Positions 1-6,116 of a stretch of 9,057 nucleotides of DNA are shown one piece after another. The notes below the pieces were generated by a model. It searched no databases and was not told the DNA's origin. It saw only the letters and a list, made by a program, of their open reading frames with translations. Within the stretch, counting starts at the first letter, position 1, and every line of letters begins with the position of its first letter. Both the position numbers and the translations under genes were made by a program. Origin of the DNA: Bryobacterales bacterium (GTDB taxonomy: Bacteria > Acidobacteriota > Terriglobia > Bryobacterales > Bryobacteraceae); the NCBI GenBank assembly GCA_020853155.1, contig JADYZL010000294.1:1-9057 (forward strand), read 5' to 3'.

Positions 1-294
1 AAGACTGCGCAAAACATACAAGAAGCATTTTTGAACAACGCGCGCAAAGAGAAGATCTTTTTGACGATCTACCTCACCAGCGGAGTGAAACTTTCCGGGC
101 GCATCAAGAGTTTCGACAAGTATTCCGTCATCCTCGAAACCAACAACCAGGAACAGTTGATCTTCAAACACGCCATTTCGACCGTGGTCGTGTCCCGCCA
201 CATGCACGGTTCGCCGCAAGGTCCCGGGGCTTCCCAGGGGGCTGGCGCCCCGGCTGGACCCGTGGGCGCGCCGGGCGTGCCGAACGAAGGCTAG
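1..294 (+). CDS. hfq: RNA chaperone Hfq, 5'-partial (start outside window)
   Basis: Hfq is a hexameric Sm-like RNA chaperone that pairs small RNAs with mRNAs in the cytoplasm. The frame is open from base 1 and reads KTAQNIQEAFLNNARKEK, the conserved Hfq N-terminus (proximal-face Gln in 'IQEAFLN', rim basic patch 'ARKEK'). The true start is therefore upstream of the window, and the TTG at 31 is an internal Leu codon. Sm1 follows (IYLTSGVKLSGRIKSFDKYSV), then Sm2 'LIFKHAISTVV', where the usual Tyr of 'YKHA' is Phe. The Sm1-Sm2 spacing matches the Bacillus-type protein, one residue longer than in E. coli. After the core comes a tail of about 30 residues rich in Gly, Pro and Ala, probably disordered. 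hflX follows after 25 bp, the classical hfq-hflX arrangement, so miaA may lie upstream (inference). The family call is secure. Confidence 0.96.
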   Translation, partial: KTAQNIQEAFLNNARKEKIFLTIYLTSGVKLSGRIKSFDKYSVILETNNQEQLIFKHAISTVVVSRHMHGSPQGPGASQGAGAPAGPVGAPGVPNEG

Positions 295-319
295 CCCCGG
301 AGCCCCCTAAAGAATACGG

Positions 320-1666
320 ATGCCATCCAATCGATCCCGGCAGAATCCCCCGGCGGAACGCGCGGTTCTGGTCGGGTTGGAATTCGCTCGCCGGTCCGCC
401 GCGCCGGAGGATCCGGCCTTGGCGTACTCCGCTTCCGAATCGTTGGAGGAGTTGAGAGAACTCGCCCGAAGCGCCGGGGCGGAGGTGGTTCACAGCACCA
501 TCCAGCATCTGAACACACCGAACGCCGCCACTCTGATCGGTGCGGGCAAGGTTGAGGAACTGGCCCTGCTGCGCGAGACCGAAGAAATCGGCGTGTTTCT
601 TTTCGATGTGGAACTCTCGCCAACGCAGCAGCGCAATCTGGAGCGGCGTCTCGGCGCGAAGGTCATTGACCGCACGCAACTCATCCTCGACATTTTCGCC
701 GGCCGCGCCCAAACGCGCGAGGGCAAACTGCAAGTGGAACTGGCGCAACTCGATTATCTCTTGCCGCGCCTTGCCGGGCGTGGCGCGGAGATGTCTCGCC
801 TGGGTGGAGGCATTGGCACGCGCGGCCCCGGTGAAACACAGTTGGAAACGGACCGCCGCAAGATCGCCCGGCGCATGCGGAAAGTGGAAACGGACCTTGA
901 AGCGGTCCGGCGCGGGCGCGGCGTCCAGAGGGCGAAGCGCGCTTCGGTACCCCTCGCCACGGCTGCCCTTGTGGGTTATACGAATGCGGGCAAATCGACC
1001 TTATTCAACACCCTTACGCGGGCGGGCGTGCTGGCCGATAACCGCCTTTTCGCCACGTTGGACCCCACAGTGCGAGCGCTCACGCTACCCTCCCGCCGCA
1101 GGGTTCTGCTGAGCGACACCGTGGGGTTCATTCGCAACCTGCCCATCAGCCTCGTGAAGGCGTTTCGAGCCACGCTCGAAGAAGCCGCGGGTTCCAGCAT
1201 CCTCGTGCATGTGGTGGATGCCTCCTCGGAGCATGCGGCGGCTCATGCCGCCCATGTCAACGAAGTGCTCAAGGAGATTGGGGCGGGCGGCATCCCTCGA
1301 ATCCTGGCGCTCAACAAAACGGACCTCCTCCCGGATGGCGGAAGTTTGCTCGCCCAGCGATTTAGCGCGGAACCGGAATCGGCACACTGCATCGCCGTTT
1401 CCGCCATCAATGGTACGGGGCTGGAGGAATTGCTCACCCGGCTCGATGAGATGCTGCCATACGATCCATTGCGCCGGGTCCGCTTTCACTTCCCCCACGA
1501 GGCCGCGGCGCAGGTGAACGCGGTGCATGTTGCCGCGCAGGTGCTGCACCGGGAATACACGCCCGACGGATGCGAGATGGAGGCGATTGCGCCAGCCTCG
1601 CTAATCCGGGTTTTGACCCCATATCTCGTCGAGGAACAAACGGGCGCCGGACCTCGCGCCGAGTAG
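320..1666 (+). CDS. hflX: Ribosome-associated GTPase HflX
   Basis: HflX is a translational GTPase-family protein that binds the 50S subunit and splits stalled or heat-damaged 70S ribosomes. The 448-residue product has the normal family layout. An N-terminal HflX domain (about residues 15-190) carries the Gly-rich signature GGGIGTRGPGETQLETD at 162-178, and a basic helical linker follows. The G domain then shows the P-loop GYTNAGKST (219-227), DTVGF (266-270), NKTD (332-335) and SAI (361-363). A short C-terminal domain ends the protein. Length is close to E. coli HflX (426). The ATG at 320 has only a weak AAAGAA-like ribosome site; no better start is evident before the conserved region. It sits 25 bp after hfq, so the two are probably cotranscribed. 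No key residue is missing. Confidence 0.97.
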   Translation: MPSNRSRQNPPAERAVLVGLEFARRSAAPEDPALAYSASESLEELRELARSAGAEVVHSTIQHLNTPNAATLIGAGKVEELALLRETEEIGVFLFDVELSPTQQRNLERRLGAKVIDRTQLILDIFAGRAQTREGKLQVELAQLDYLLPRLAGRGAEMSRLGGGIGTRGPGETQLETDRRKIARRMRKVETDLEAVRRGRGVQRAKRASVPLATAALVGYTNAGKSTLFNTLTRAGVLADNRLFATLDPTVRALTLPSRRRVLLSDTVGFIRNLPISLVKAFRATLEEAAGSSILVHVVDASSEHAAAHAAHVNEVLKEIGAGGIPRILALNKTDLLPDGGSLLAQRFSAEPESAHCIAVSAINGTGLEELLTRLDEMLPYDPLRRVRFHFPHEAAAQVNAVHVAAQVLHREYTPDGCEMEAIAPASLIRVLTPYLVEEQTGAGPRAE

Positions 1667-1813
1667 TCTTCGTTGCGTTGCACACCGCCGGCGCTTGGCT
1701 GGAGCGAGGCAGACTCGCGTGCGACGAACACAGGGGCTCCTGAATCGCTTACACTGATGGCGGTGACGCCGTTCCCACGTGGATTCGCAAGGGAGCGGGC
1801 TCCGGGATAGCTT
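1667..1813. other. Intergenic gap between hflX and pgsA
   Basis: This 147-bp stretch has no supported gene. TTCGT(5 nt)TGCAC at 1669-1683 can pair imperfectly with GTGCGACGAA at 1719-1728 (5-nt bulge, one G.U pair), enclosing a small CGCTT/GAGCG hairpin at about 1693-1707. No T-run follows, so it is not a convincing intrinsic terminator. TACACT at 1750-1755 resembles a -10 box but has no matching -35. A separate pgsA promoter may lie here, but I cannot place it. Confidence 0.4.
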
Positions 1814-2659
1814 ATGGCGGAGGGCTCCCCCATTTCGGCGCATGGCGTAAGGCCCGCATCCAGCGAGCGGGATCTTTCCGTGCGCAAGGCCACCATCCCA
1901 AACTTCCTCACCATTCTGCGAATCTTCTTCGTCCCACTGCTCGTGGCGCTTCTGGTGCAGGAGGATCTGGGGATTTCCGTTTGGGGCCACGGATTGTCCA
2001 ATGAGAGCGCGGCTCTCGCCGTCTTTTTGATCGCCGGGCTGACCGATCTCCTCGATGGGTATCTCGCGCGCCGTTGGAAGCAGGTGACCACCGTGGGCAC
2101 GCTGCTCGACCCGATCGCGGATAAGCTGCTGATTTCGGCGGCTCTCATCGCACTCGTGCAAGTGCGCGTGGTTCCCGCATGGATGGTGATTGTCGTGGTT
2201 GGCAGGGAGTTCGCCGTCACCGGGCTGCGCTCCATCGCGGCGGCCGAAGGATTCACGATTCAGGCGAGCGAACTCGGGAAGTCGAAGATGGTCTCCCAGA
2301 TTCTTGCAGTGGTGCTGTTGATTCTCAGCATCCAGCATGAGTCTCTGCGCTGGCCGGCACTCGCGATGATGTGGCTGATGGTGGGCTTTGCCCTGGTATC
2401 CGGCACGCAATACTTCCTGCGGTTCTGGAGCAAACTCGATCTCAACGTGAAAACGCACCGGCGCCGGGAACTGTTGGCGATGGAGACGGAACATCGCCAG
2501 CGTCTACTGTTGATAGCCCGCCAGGCAAGGGCGCGCGGACGCGCCGTGAAACGCCCGATCCGGCTACGTGCGCTGACCCCATGGTTCGAGCAGCGGCTTC
2601 CGCGCAAGCCGGAGAAGCACACCGCAGCGGATCCACCTAACGAAGCGCCCCCTCCCTAA
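1814..2659 (+). CDS. pgsA: CDP-diacylglycerol--glycerol-3-phosphate 3-phosphatidyltransferase, with basic C-terminal extension
   Basis: This inner-membrane enzyme joins CDP-diacylglycerol and glycerol-3-phosphate to give phosphatidylglycerol phosphate, precursor of phosphatidylglycerol and cardiolipin. The CDP-alcohol phosphotransferase motif D-G-x2-A-R-x8-G-x3-D-x3-D is exact: D81, G82, A85, R86, G95, D99, D103, with D78 in front. The N-terminal 'IPNFLTILRI' is typical of PgsA rather than PssA, and several hydrophobic helices follow up to about residue 205. Residues 206-281 form a strongly basic, Arg-rich tail not found in ordinary PgsA proteins of about 180-200 residues. The ATG at 1814 gives about 20 residues before the family core, and an in-frame GTG at 1880 is an alternative start; neither has a strong ribosome site. 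It is convergent with rodZ and overlaps it by four bases. PgsA is more likely than another CDP-alcohol transferase, but substrate is inferred from family only. Confidence 0.92.
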   Translation: MAEGSPISAHGVRPASSERDLSVRKATIPNFLTILRIFFVPLLVALLVQEDLGISVWGHGLSNESAALAVFLIAGLTDLLDGYLARRWKQVTTVGTLLDPIADKLLISAALIALVQVRVVPAWMVIVVVGREFAVTGLRSIAAAEGFTIQASELGKSKMVSQILAVVLLILSIQHESLRWPALAMMWLMVGFALVSGTQYFLRFWSKLDLNVKTHRRRELLAMETEHRQRLLLIARQARARGRAVKRPIRLRALTPWFEQRLPRKPEKHTAADPPNEAPPP

Positions 2660-3714
2660 CGCTCCACTCCGGGCGACCCCGTCGTGCCACGGCCTTCCGG
2701 CGGCGTCTTTGGGGCGGGCGCCTGGATGCTGACGCCCTCGGGAGTGAGCGTTACGGTTCGCACCTGGCCCACAGGCCCGATCTTGCCTACATCGCTTCCC
2801 TGCCAGGTCACGCTCAAGCCGCCCGCATTGCCCGTGAGAATCTGCGCCGTTTCGCCCACCCGGATCACACGGGATTGGCCGGCATCGATCGTCCCTACGT
2901 AAACCGTCTTCTCCCCGTCGCGCACCCGCACCCAGGTGAGAGTGTTTGCGGAGAGGCGAATCTCCCGGCTACCGCTGCCGAGGACGGTGGCCGGAGATGC
3001 CGCGGCGGGAGGTGGAGGAGTGGCTACGGCTGTGGCCGCTTCGGATGGCGCGGCGGCTCCCGAAGGCGTGGCTGTGGGGGTTGCCGGGGCGATGGGAGTT
3101 GCTGTGGTGACGCCCGGCTCCGCAGGTGGCGCTGCCTCCGCGGCTGGTGGCGTGGCGGTGAGGCTCGCTCCACTCGCGTCCGCCGTACTGGTGGGCGCTT
3201 CCGGGGATACCGGTTCCGCTTGGGCGGCAGGAGTGGCCGGGCTTTCGGCAGGCTGGGACACTTGAGCGGCGCTAGAGGCATTCCGCTCGCGAGTCTGAAA
3301 ATCTTCCCAGATCATGTACGCAACGGCACACACGGCGATCACCCCGACGAGGAGGCCGACGGACAAAAAAACCTGGCGAAAAGCGAAGGTACCTTGGTTC
3401 CCAAAAGACGGTAGTGGCGGCAGGTCCGGCTGCTCCGGCAGCGGGAGGGATTCTTGCAGTGCGGTGCTTCCCGCGCCGAACGAGCCAAACTGAATCTCGG
3501 TGGTGGTTTCAAATTCATCCGGGTCGAGGCCGAGCGTCGAGGCATACTGCCGGACGAAGCTCTTGCGGAAAAAATCACCCGGGATCTTCTCCAGTTTGTC
3601 GTGCTCGATCGCTTCGAGGAAATGAGTCTGGATCCGCGTCTTATCGGCGATCTCGTTGAGCGAGAGACCTTGCTTGAGCCGTGCTTCTTTTAGCTTTTCG
3701 CCAAGACTAGCCAT
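2656..3714 (-). CDS. rodZ: RodZ-like cell-shape protein (cytoplasmic HTH, one TM, DUF4115-type domain)
   Basis: RodZ links the MreB cytoskeleton to the wall-elongation machinery across the inner membrane. The 352-residue protein has the RodZ layout. An N-terminal HTH_25 domain (about 1-68) starts 'SLGEKLKEARLKQGLSLNEIA' and includes 'IPGDFFRKSFVRQYA', typical of the family. An acidic and Pro-rich linker follows, then one membrane helix (about 115-136). A long Ala/Pro/Thr-rich periplasmic linker (about 143-245) leads to a C-terminal beta domain (about 250-328) with 'TWVRVRDGE' and 'GNAGGLSV', as in DUF4115. The ATG at 3714 is supported by AGGGA nine bases upstream. mreB and other shape genes are not adjacent, and similar proteins are sometimes annotated only as 'helix-turn-helix domain-containing'. 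The protein is read divergently from the methyltransferase. Confidence 0.87.
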   Translation of the reverse strand: MASLGEKLKEARLKQGLSLNEIADKTRIQTHFLEAIEHDKLEKIPGDFFRKSFVRQYASTLGLDPDEFETTTEIQFGSFGAGSTALQESLPLPEQPDLPPLPSFGNQGTFAFRQVFLSVGLLVGVIAVCAVAYMIWEDFQTRERNASSAAQVSQPAESPATPAAQAEPVSPEAPTSTADASGASLTATPPAAEAAPPAEPGVTTATPIAPATPTATPSGAAAPSEAATAVATPPPPAAASPATVLGSGSREIRLSANTLTWVRVRDGEKTVYVGTIDAGQSRVIRVGETAQILTGNAGGLSVTWQGSDVGKIGPVGQVRTVTLTPEGVSIQAPAPKTPPEGRGTTGSPGVER

Positions 3715-3723
3715 GAATCTGAT

Positions 3724-3728
3724 TCCCT
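3724..3728 (-). promoter_or_regulatory. Ribosome binding site of rodZ
   Basis: On the minus strand AGGGA lies nine bases before the ATG at 3714-3712. It is the clearest Shine-Dalgarno sequence of the central genes and fixes the rodZ start. Confidence 0.6.
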
Positions 3729-3773
3729 GAAAGGCAAATGTACCCGTTCGTCCTTGACCGGTGGAGCCTGTCT

Positions 3774-3815
3774 GAATATCCGGCTGCGGATGCGAATCCT
3801 TCCCGGATCATATTC
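3774..3815. repeat. Imperfect nested inverted repeat in the divergent rodZ / methyltransferase gap
   Basis: GAATATCCGG (3774-3783) is complementary to CCGGA-TCA-TATTC (3803-3815), giving ten pairs with a three-base bulge. Inside it GGAT (3788-3791) pairs with ATCC (3796-3799) around GCGA, which as plus-strand RNA would be a GNRA tetraloop. It lies about 60-100 bases before the rodZ start. It could be an operator for the divergent genes, a leader RNA structure, or chance. No T-run follows on either strand, so it is not a typical terminator. Confidence 0.4.
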
Positions 3816-3910
3816 TCTTCGATGCCAGACACCGCCACTTGATCCATTTTCTCGCCCCGCACCTTTAGAAGCAATGATTTAGTCGCGAACACGGCATCCA
3901 CTTGTTTCGA

Positions 3911-3916
3911 GATAAT
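3911..3916 (+). promoter_or_regulatory. Possible -10 element in AT-rich patch before the methyltransferase
   Basis: GATAAT lies in a short AT-rich patch (3909-3923) that stands out in GC-rich DNA. The same patch read on the minus strand gives TATTAT, so it could serve rodZ too. No good -35 box is seen at the right spacing in either direction. A promoter here would give the ATG at 3932 a very short leader, which fits its lack of a ribosome site. Confidence 0.25.
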
Positions 3917-3931
3917 AAGATTACGTCGAAA

Positions 3932-4948
3932 ATGCAGAAAGTATCGGTAGCGATCGGCGGCCTGGCGGCAGTGGCAGCACCCCAAACGGAGGCGGCGGCG
4001 GAGCCCGTTTCGGCTACATCGACGGGGTTGTGCCCGGCTTGCAACTCAGCGGATTTCGAGTCCGTTCTCCGAACAGGGCGGATGAGCGCTCCCCGCACTC
4101 TGATCGCCTGCGGCCGCTGCCGTCTGCTGCGCATTCTTGGCGACTCCTCACACAGCCGGACACCCACGTTGATGGATGCACTGCATTTCTCGGGTCCCCG
4201 GATGTCGCACTCCGATCGCTTTTACCGGTTCCTTCTCACGCAGGCACGCCGCCCGAAATTGCGGTTCCTCGCCAAGGCGCTTTTTCGAAAGGAATCCGAT
4301 GGCGTGGTGCTCGATTGCGGTGGTGGCGACGGAACCATCGCCCGCGCGCTGGAGCAGCGGGACGCCCGGTCGCTCTCGGTAGTCGGGAGCCCGAACGAGG
4401 CGATCCACGCATACCATCGTCAGGGCGTCCCCGTGGTGGTCGCGGACCCGGCGGAGCCTCCCCTTCGCGCGCCCCTATTCGATGTTGTCAGCCGGCTGCG
4501 CGGTTTGGCACAGGATGAGGATCCCGTTTCGTGGCTCCACGCCGCGAGGCGATTGCTGAAGCCCGGCGGCCGTATTGTGATCCAGACATTCGATTCCGGC
4601 TCCTGGGCCTTCCTGGTCACGGGTTCTCAATGGGCGGGGTTGGAAGGAGATTGCGCGCGATATGCCTTCCGGGCAATAGACCTTGAGGTTTTGTTGGATT
4701 TCGCCGGATTTCGGATCACGCGGCGCACACACTTTTTCCCCATGCTGAACGCAAGCGTCTGGGCCACCAGTCTGCTGCCACAACTGGATCCGGAAGCGCG
4801 GCGCGCGGCACCCCGGCTTCGTTCCTGGGAAACCCTTCCGTTGGACCTGCTCTATGGAGCATTCGCTTTACTGATGCTGCCCATTGGATTGGTGGAATCC
4901 GTTTGCCACGCCGGGTCCGTACTGATGGTGGAGGCGGAACCGAAGTAA
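3932..4948 (+). CDS. SAM-dependent class I methyltransferase with N-terminal zinc-ribbon-like motif
   Basis: This is probably a methyltransferase of the Methyltransf_11/23 type; its substrate is unknown. From the ATG at 3932 the protein has 338 residues. A low-complexity Ala-rich start is followed by two CxxC pairs, CPAC (C34, C37) and CGRC (C60, C63), as in a zinc ribbon. Glycine motif I is VVLDCGGGDG (125-134), and 'LLKPGGRIVIQTFD' is the usual strand-4 region. The second-strand acidic residue that normally binds the SAM ribose is not evident ('SVVGSPNEAI'), and the usual 'LEH' after 'FDVV' is replaced by 'LAQDEDP'. The C-terminus (302-338) is hydrophobic and may touch the membrane. A TTG at 3902 would add ten residues; neither start has a clear ribosome site. 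Its stop codon directly abuts the ATG of the next gene, so the two are probably translationally coupled. Confidence 0.83.
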   Translation: MQKVSVAIGGLAAVAAPQTEAAAEPVSATSTGLCPACNSADFESVLRTGRMSAPRTLIACGRCRLLRILGDSSHSRTPTLMDALHFSGPRMSHSDRFYRFLLTQARRPKLRFLAKALFRKESDGVVLDCGGGDGTIARALEQRDARSLSVVGSPNEAIHAYHRQGVPVVVADPAEPPLRAPLFDVVSRLRGLAQDEDPVSWLHAARRLLKPGGRIVIQTFDSGSWAFLVTGSQWAGLEGDCARYAFRAIDLEVLLDFAGFRITRRTHFFPMLNASVWATSLLPQLDPEARRAAPRLRSWETLPLDLLYGAFALLMLPIGLVESVCHAGSVLMVEAEPK

Positions 4949-5896
4949 ATGCACTATCCATTTTTTTCAGGCCTTTTGAGGGCGCGGCGTGCCTGGCGGA
5001 GCGGCGCCGTCGCTTTGCTGCTCGCGGCCCTCTGCGGCGCGACACCGCTTGCCCTCGCGGGCCAAACCACCGCCGGCGTAGATGGGAACCGCGCCATGGC
5101 CCATGCCCGCAAGGCCGTTTCCTTTGGACCCCGGCCTTCCGGGTCCCCCGCCCTCGAATCCCTGCGGCATTACATCGCCGGGGAACTCGGGAAAGACGGG
5201 CTGACGGTGGAGCGACAATCCTTCACGGCCCATACTCCAAACGGGGACGTGCCGATGGTGAACCTCATCGCCAAGATCCCGGGGAACCCCAGCCGGCGCA
5301 TTCTGCTCACCGGGCATTACGACACCAAGCGCTTCGCAGAGTTCAAGTTCGTGGGCGCGAACGACGCGGGCTCCTCCACCGCGCTGCTGCTCGAACTCGC
5401 CACCGTGCTCTCGAAGCGACAGGCAAGGCCGGGCAATCCGGAAATCTGGATCGTGTTCTTTGACGGCGAAGAGGCTGTCGGTGACTGGTCAGAGACCGAC
5501 AGCCTTTATGGCAGCCGGTATTTGGCCTCGCAAATGGCCCGCGAAGGAAAGCTGAGTTCCATCCGCGCGTTGATTAATGTGGACATGATCGGAGACCGGG
5601 ACCTCAATCTCGCCCTCGAGTACAATTCCACCGCAGCATTGCTCGATCTCGCCGTGAAAGTGGCGGCCGCCCAGGGGCGCCCGGATCTCTTTGATCGCCA
5701 TCCCTCGGCGCTCGAAGACGACCACATTCCGTTTGCCAGGCTGAAAGTGCCCGTACTCAATCTCATCGACTTCGCGTATGGGCCGCGGCACGCCTGGTGG
5801 CACACGGACGGCGATACGATCGATAAGCTCGCTCCGGAAAGTCTCCGCACCGTGGGTAACCTTGTGCTGGGGATCGTCGACAAGTTGAGCAGGTAG
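4949..5896 (+). CDS. Secreted glutaminyl-peptide cyclotransferase (M28 family, animal type)
   Basis: Glutaminyl cyclases convert N-terminal Gln of peptides to pyroglutamate with loss of ammonia. This 315-residue protein has a signal peptide (basic start, hydrophobic 20-36, likely cut after ALA at 35-37), so it acts in the periplasm or is anchored at the membrane. The M28 zinc-site residues are present: D139 in 'FVGANDAGSS', E175 in 'FFDGEEA' and H285 in 'WWHTDGD'. It also has features I know from human QPCT: E174, W180 with SLYGSRYLA after it, D212 ('NVDMIGD'), EDDHIPF (256-262, acidic D258) and W284 before the zinc His. These favour cyclase over plain aminopeptidase, because the single-zinc QC pattern 'GEEA...W...DSLYGSR' and 'EDDHIPF' match closely. 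The start follows the methyltransferase stop without a gap; GGAGG at 4930-4934 is a rather distant ribosome site. An aminopeptidase remains the alternative. Confidence 0.92.
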   Translation: MHYPFFSGLLRARRAWRSGAVALLLAALCGATPLALAGQTTAGVDGNRAMAHARKAVSFGPRPSGSPALESLRHYIAGELGKDGLTVERQSFTAHTPNGDVPMVNLIAKIPGNPSRRILLTGHYDTKRFAEFKFVGANDAGSSTALLLELATVLSKRQARPGNPEIWIVFFDGEEAVGDWSETDSLYGSRYLASQMAREGKLSSIRALINVDMIGDRDLNLALEYNSTAALLDLAVKVAAAQGRPDLFDRHPSALEDDHIPFARLKVPVLNLIDFAYGPRHAWWHTDGDTIDKLAPESLRTVGNLVLGIVDKLSR

Positions 5897-5939
5897 CTGC
5901 CGGGCATAGGCTGTCTCTCGCCTCCCGCTCTCGCACGTC

Positions 5940-5966
5940 TGGATGGGCTCCCGTGTGTTCCATCCA
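5940..5966 (+). repeat. Small inverted repeat after the glutaminyl cyclase gene
   Basis: TGGATGG at 5940-5946 and CCATCCA at 5960-5966 are exact reverse complements separated by 13 bases, extendable by one G.U pair. No T-run follows, so this may be an mRNA 3'-end stabiliser or chance. Confidence 0.35.
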
Positions 5967-6014
5967 CAGGACGCTTGGCTCGCTTCTATTCCCTCTCGCG
6001 TTTCATTTTGGCGC

Positions 6015-6039
6015 AACTCTCTGAAGATTGGAGAGTTTT
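6015..6039 (+). terminator. Weak terminator-like hairpin before the glycosyltransferase gene
   Basis: AACTCTC (6015-6021) pairs perfectly with GAGAGTT (6031-6037) around a nine-base loop, and the right arm runs into TTTT (6036-6039). The stem is short and AT-containing and the T-run is brief, so it would be weak. It lies about 120 bases after the cyclase stop and 78 before the next start, and could end the methyltransferase-cyclase transcript or act as an attenuator. Confidence 0.35.
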
Positions 6040-6116
6040 CACCCCGATGCACCACTTGTTCTCTATACGAAGCGGTGCTGCGTCGTGGTTTGCCCGCGCG
6101 TGCCCGAACAGAATCG

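Noticed and set aside
31..294. TTG at 31 as the start of hfq
   Set aside because: The frame is open to base 1 and the residues before it (QNIQEAF) belong to the conserved Hfq N-terminus, so the start lies outside the window.
1601..2494. Minus-strand frames opposite pgsA
   Set aside because: The plus strand carries an exact CDP-alcohol transferase motif; the antisense products are His/Arg/Gln-rich without motifs.
2980..3290. Repeat-like GC-rich block on the plus strand
   Set aside because: It is the Ala/Pro/Thr-rich periplasmic linker of RodZ on the minus strand, not a DNA repeat.
3707..3985. Minus-strand 92-residue frame just upstream of rodZ
   Set aside because: It starts with TTG inside the methyltransferase gene, has no ribosome site or recognisable domain, and overlaps the well-supported rodZ start.
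5943..6116. Upstream extension of the glycosyltransferase to the ATG at 5943
   Set aside because: The 58 extra residues have no membrane or GT character, are unlike NfrB, and overlap two hairpins; the ATG at 6117 sits right before the first membrane helix.
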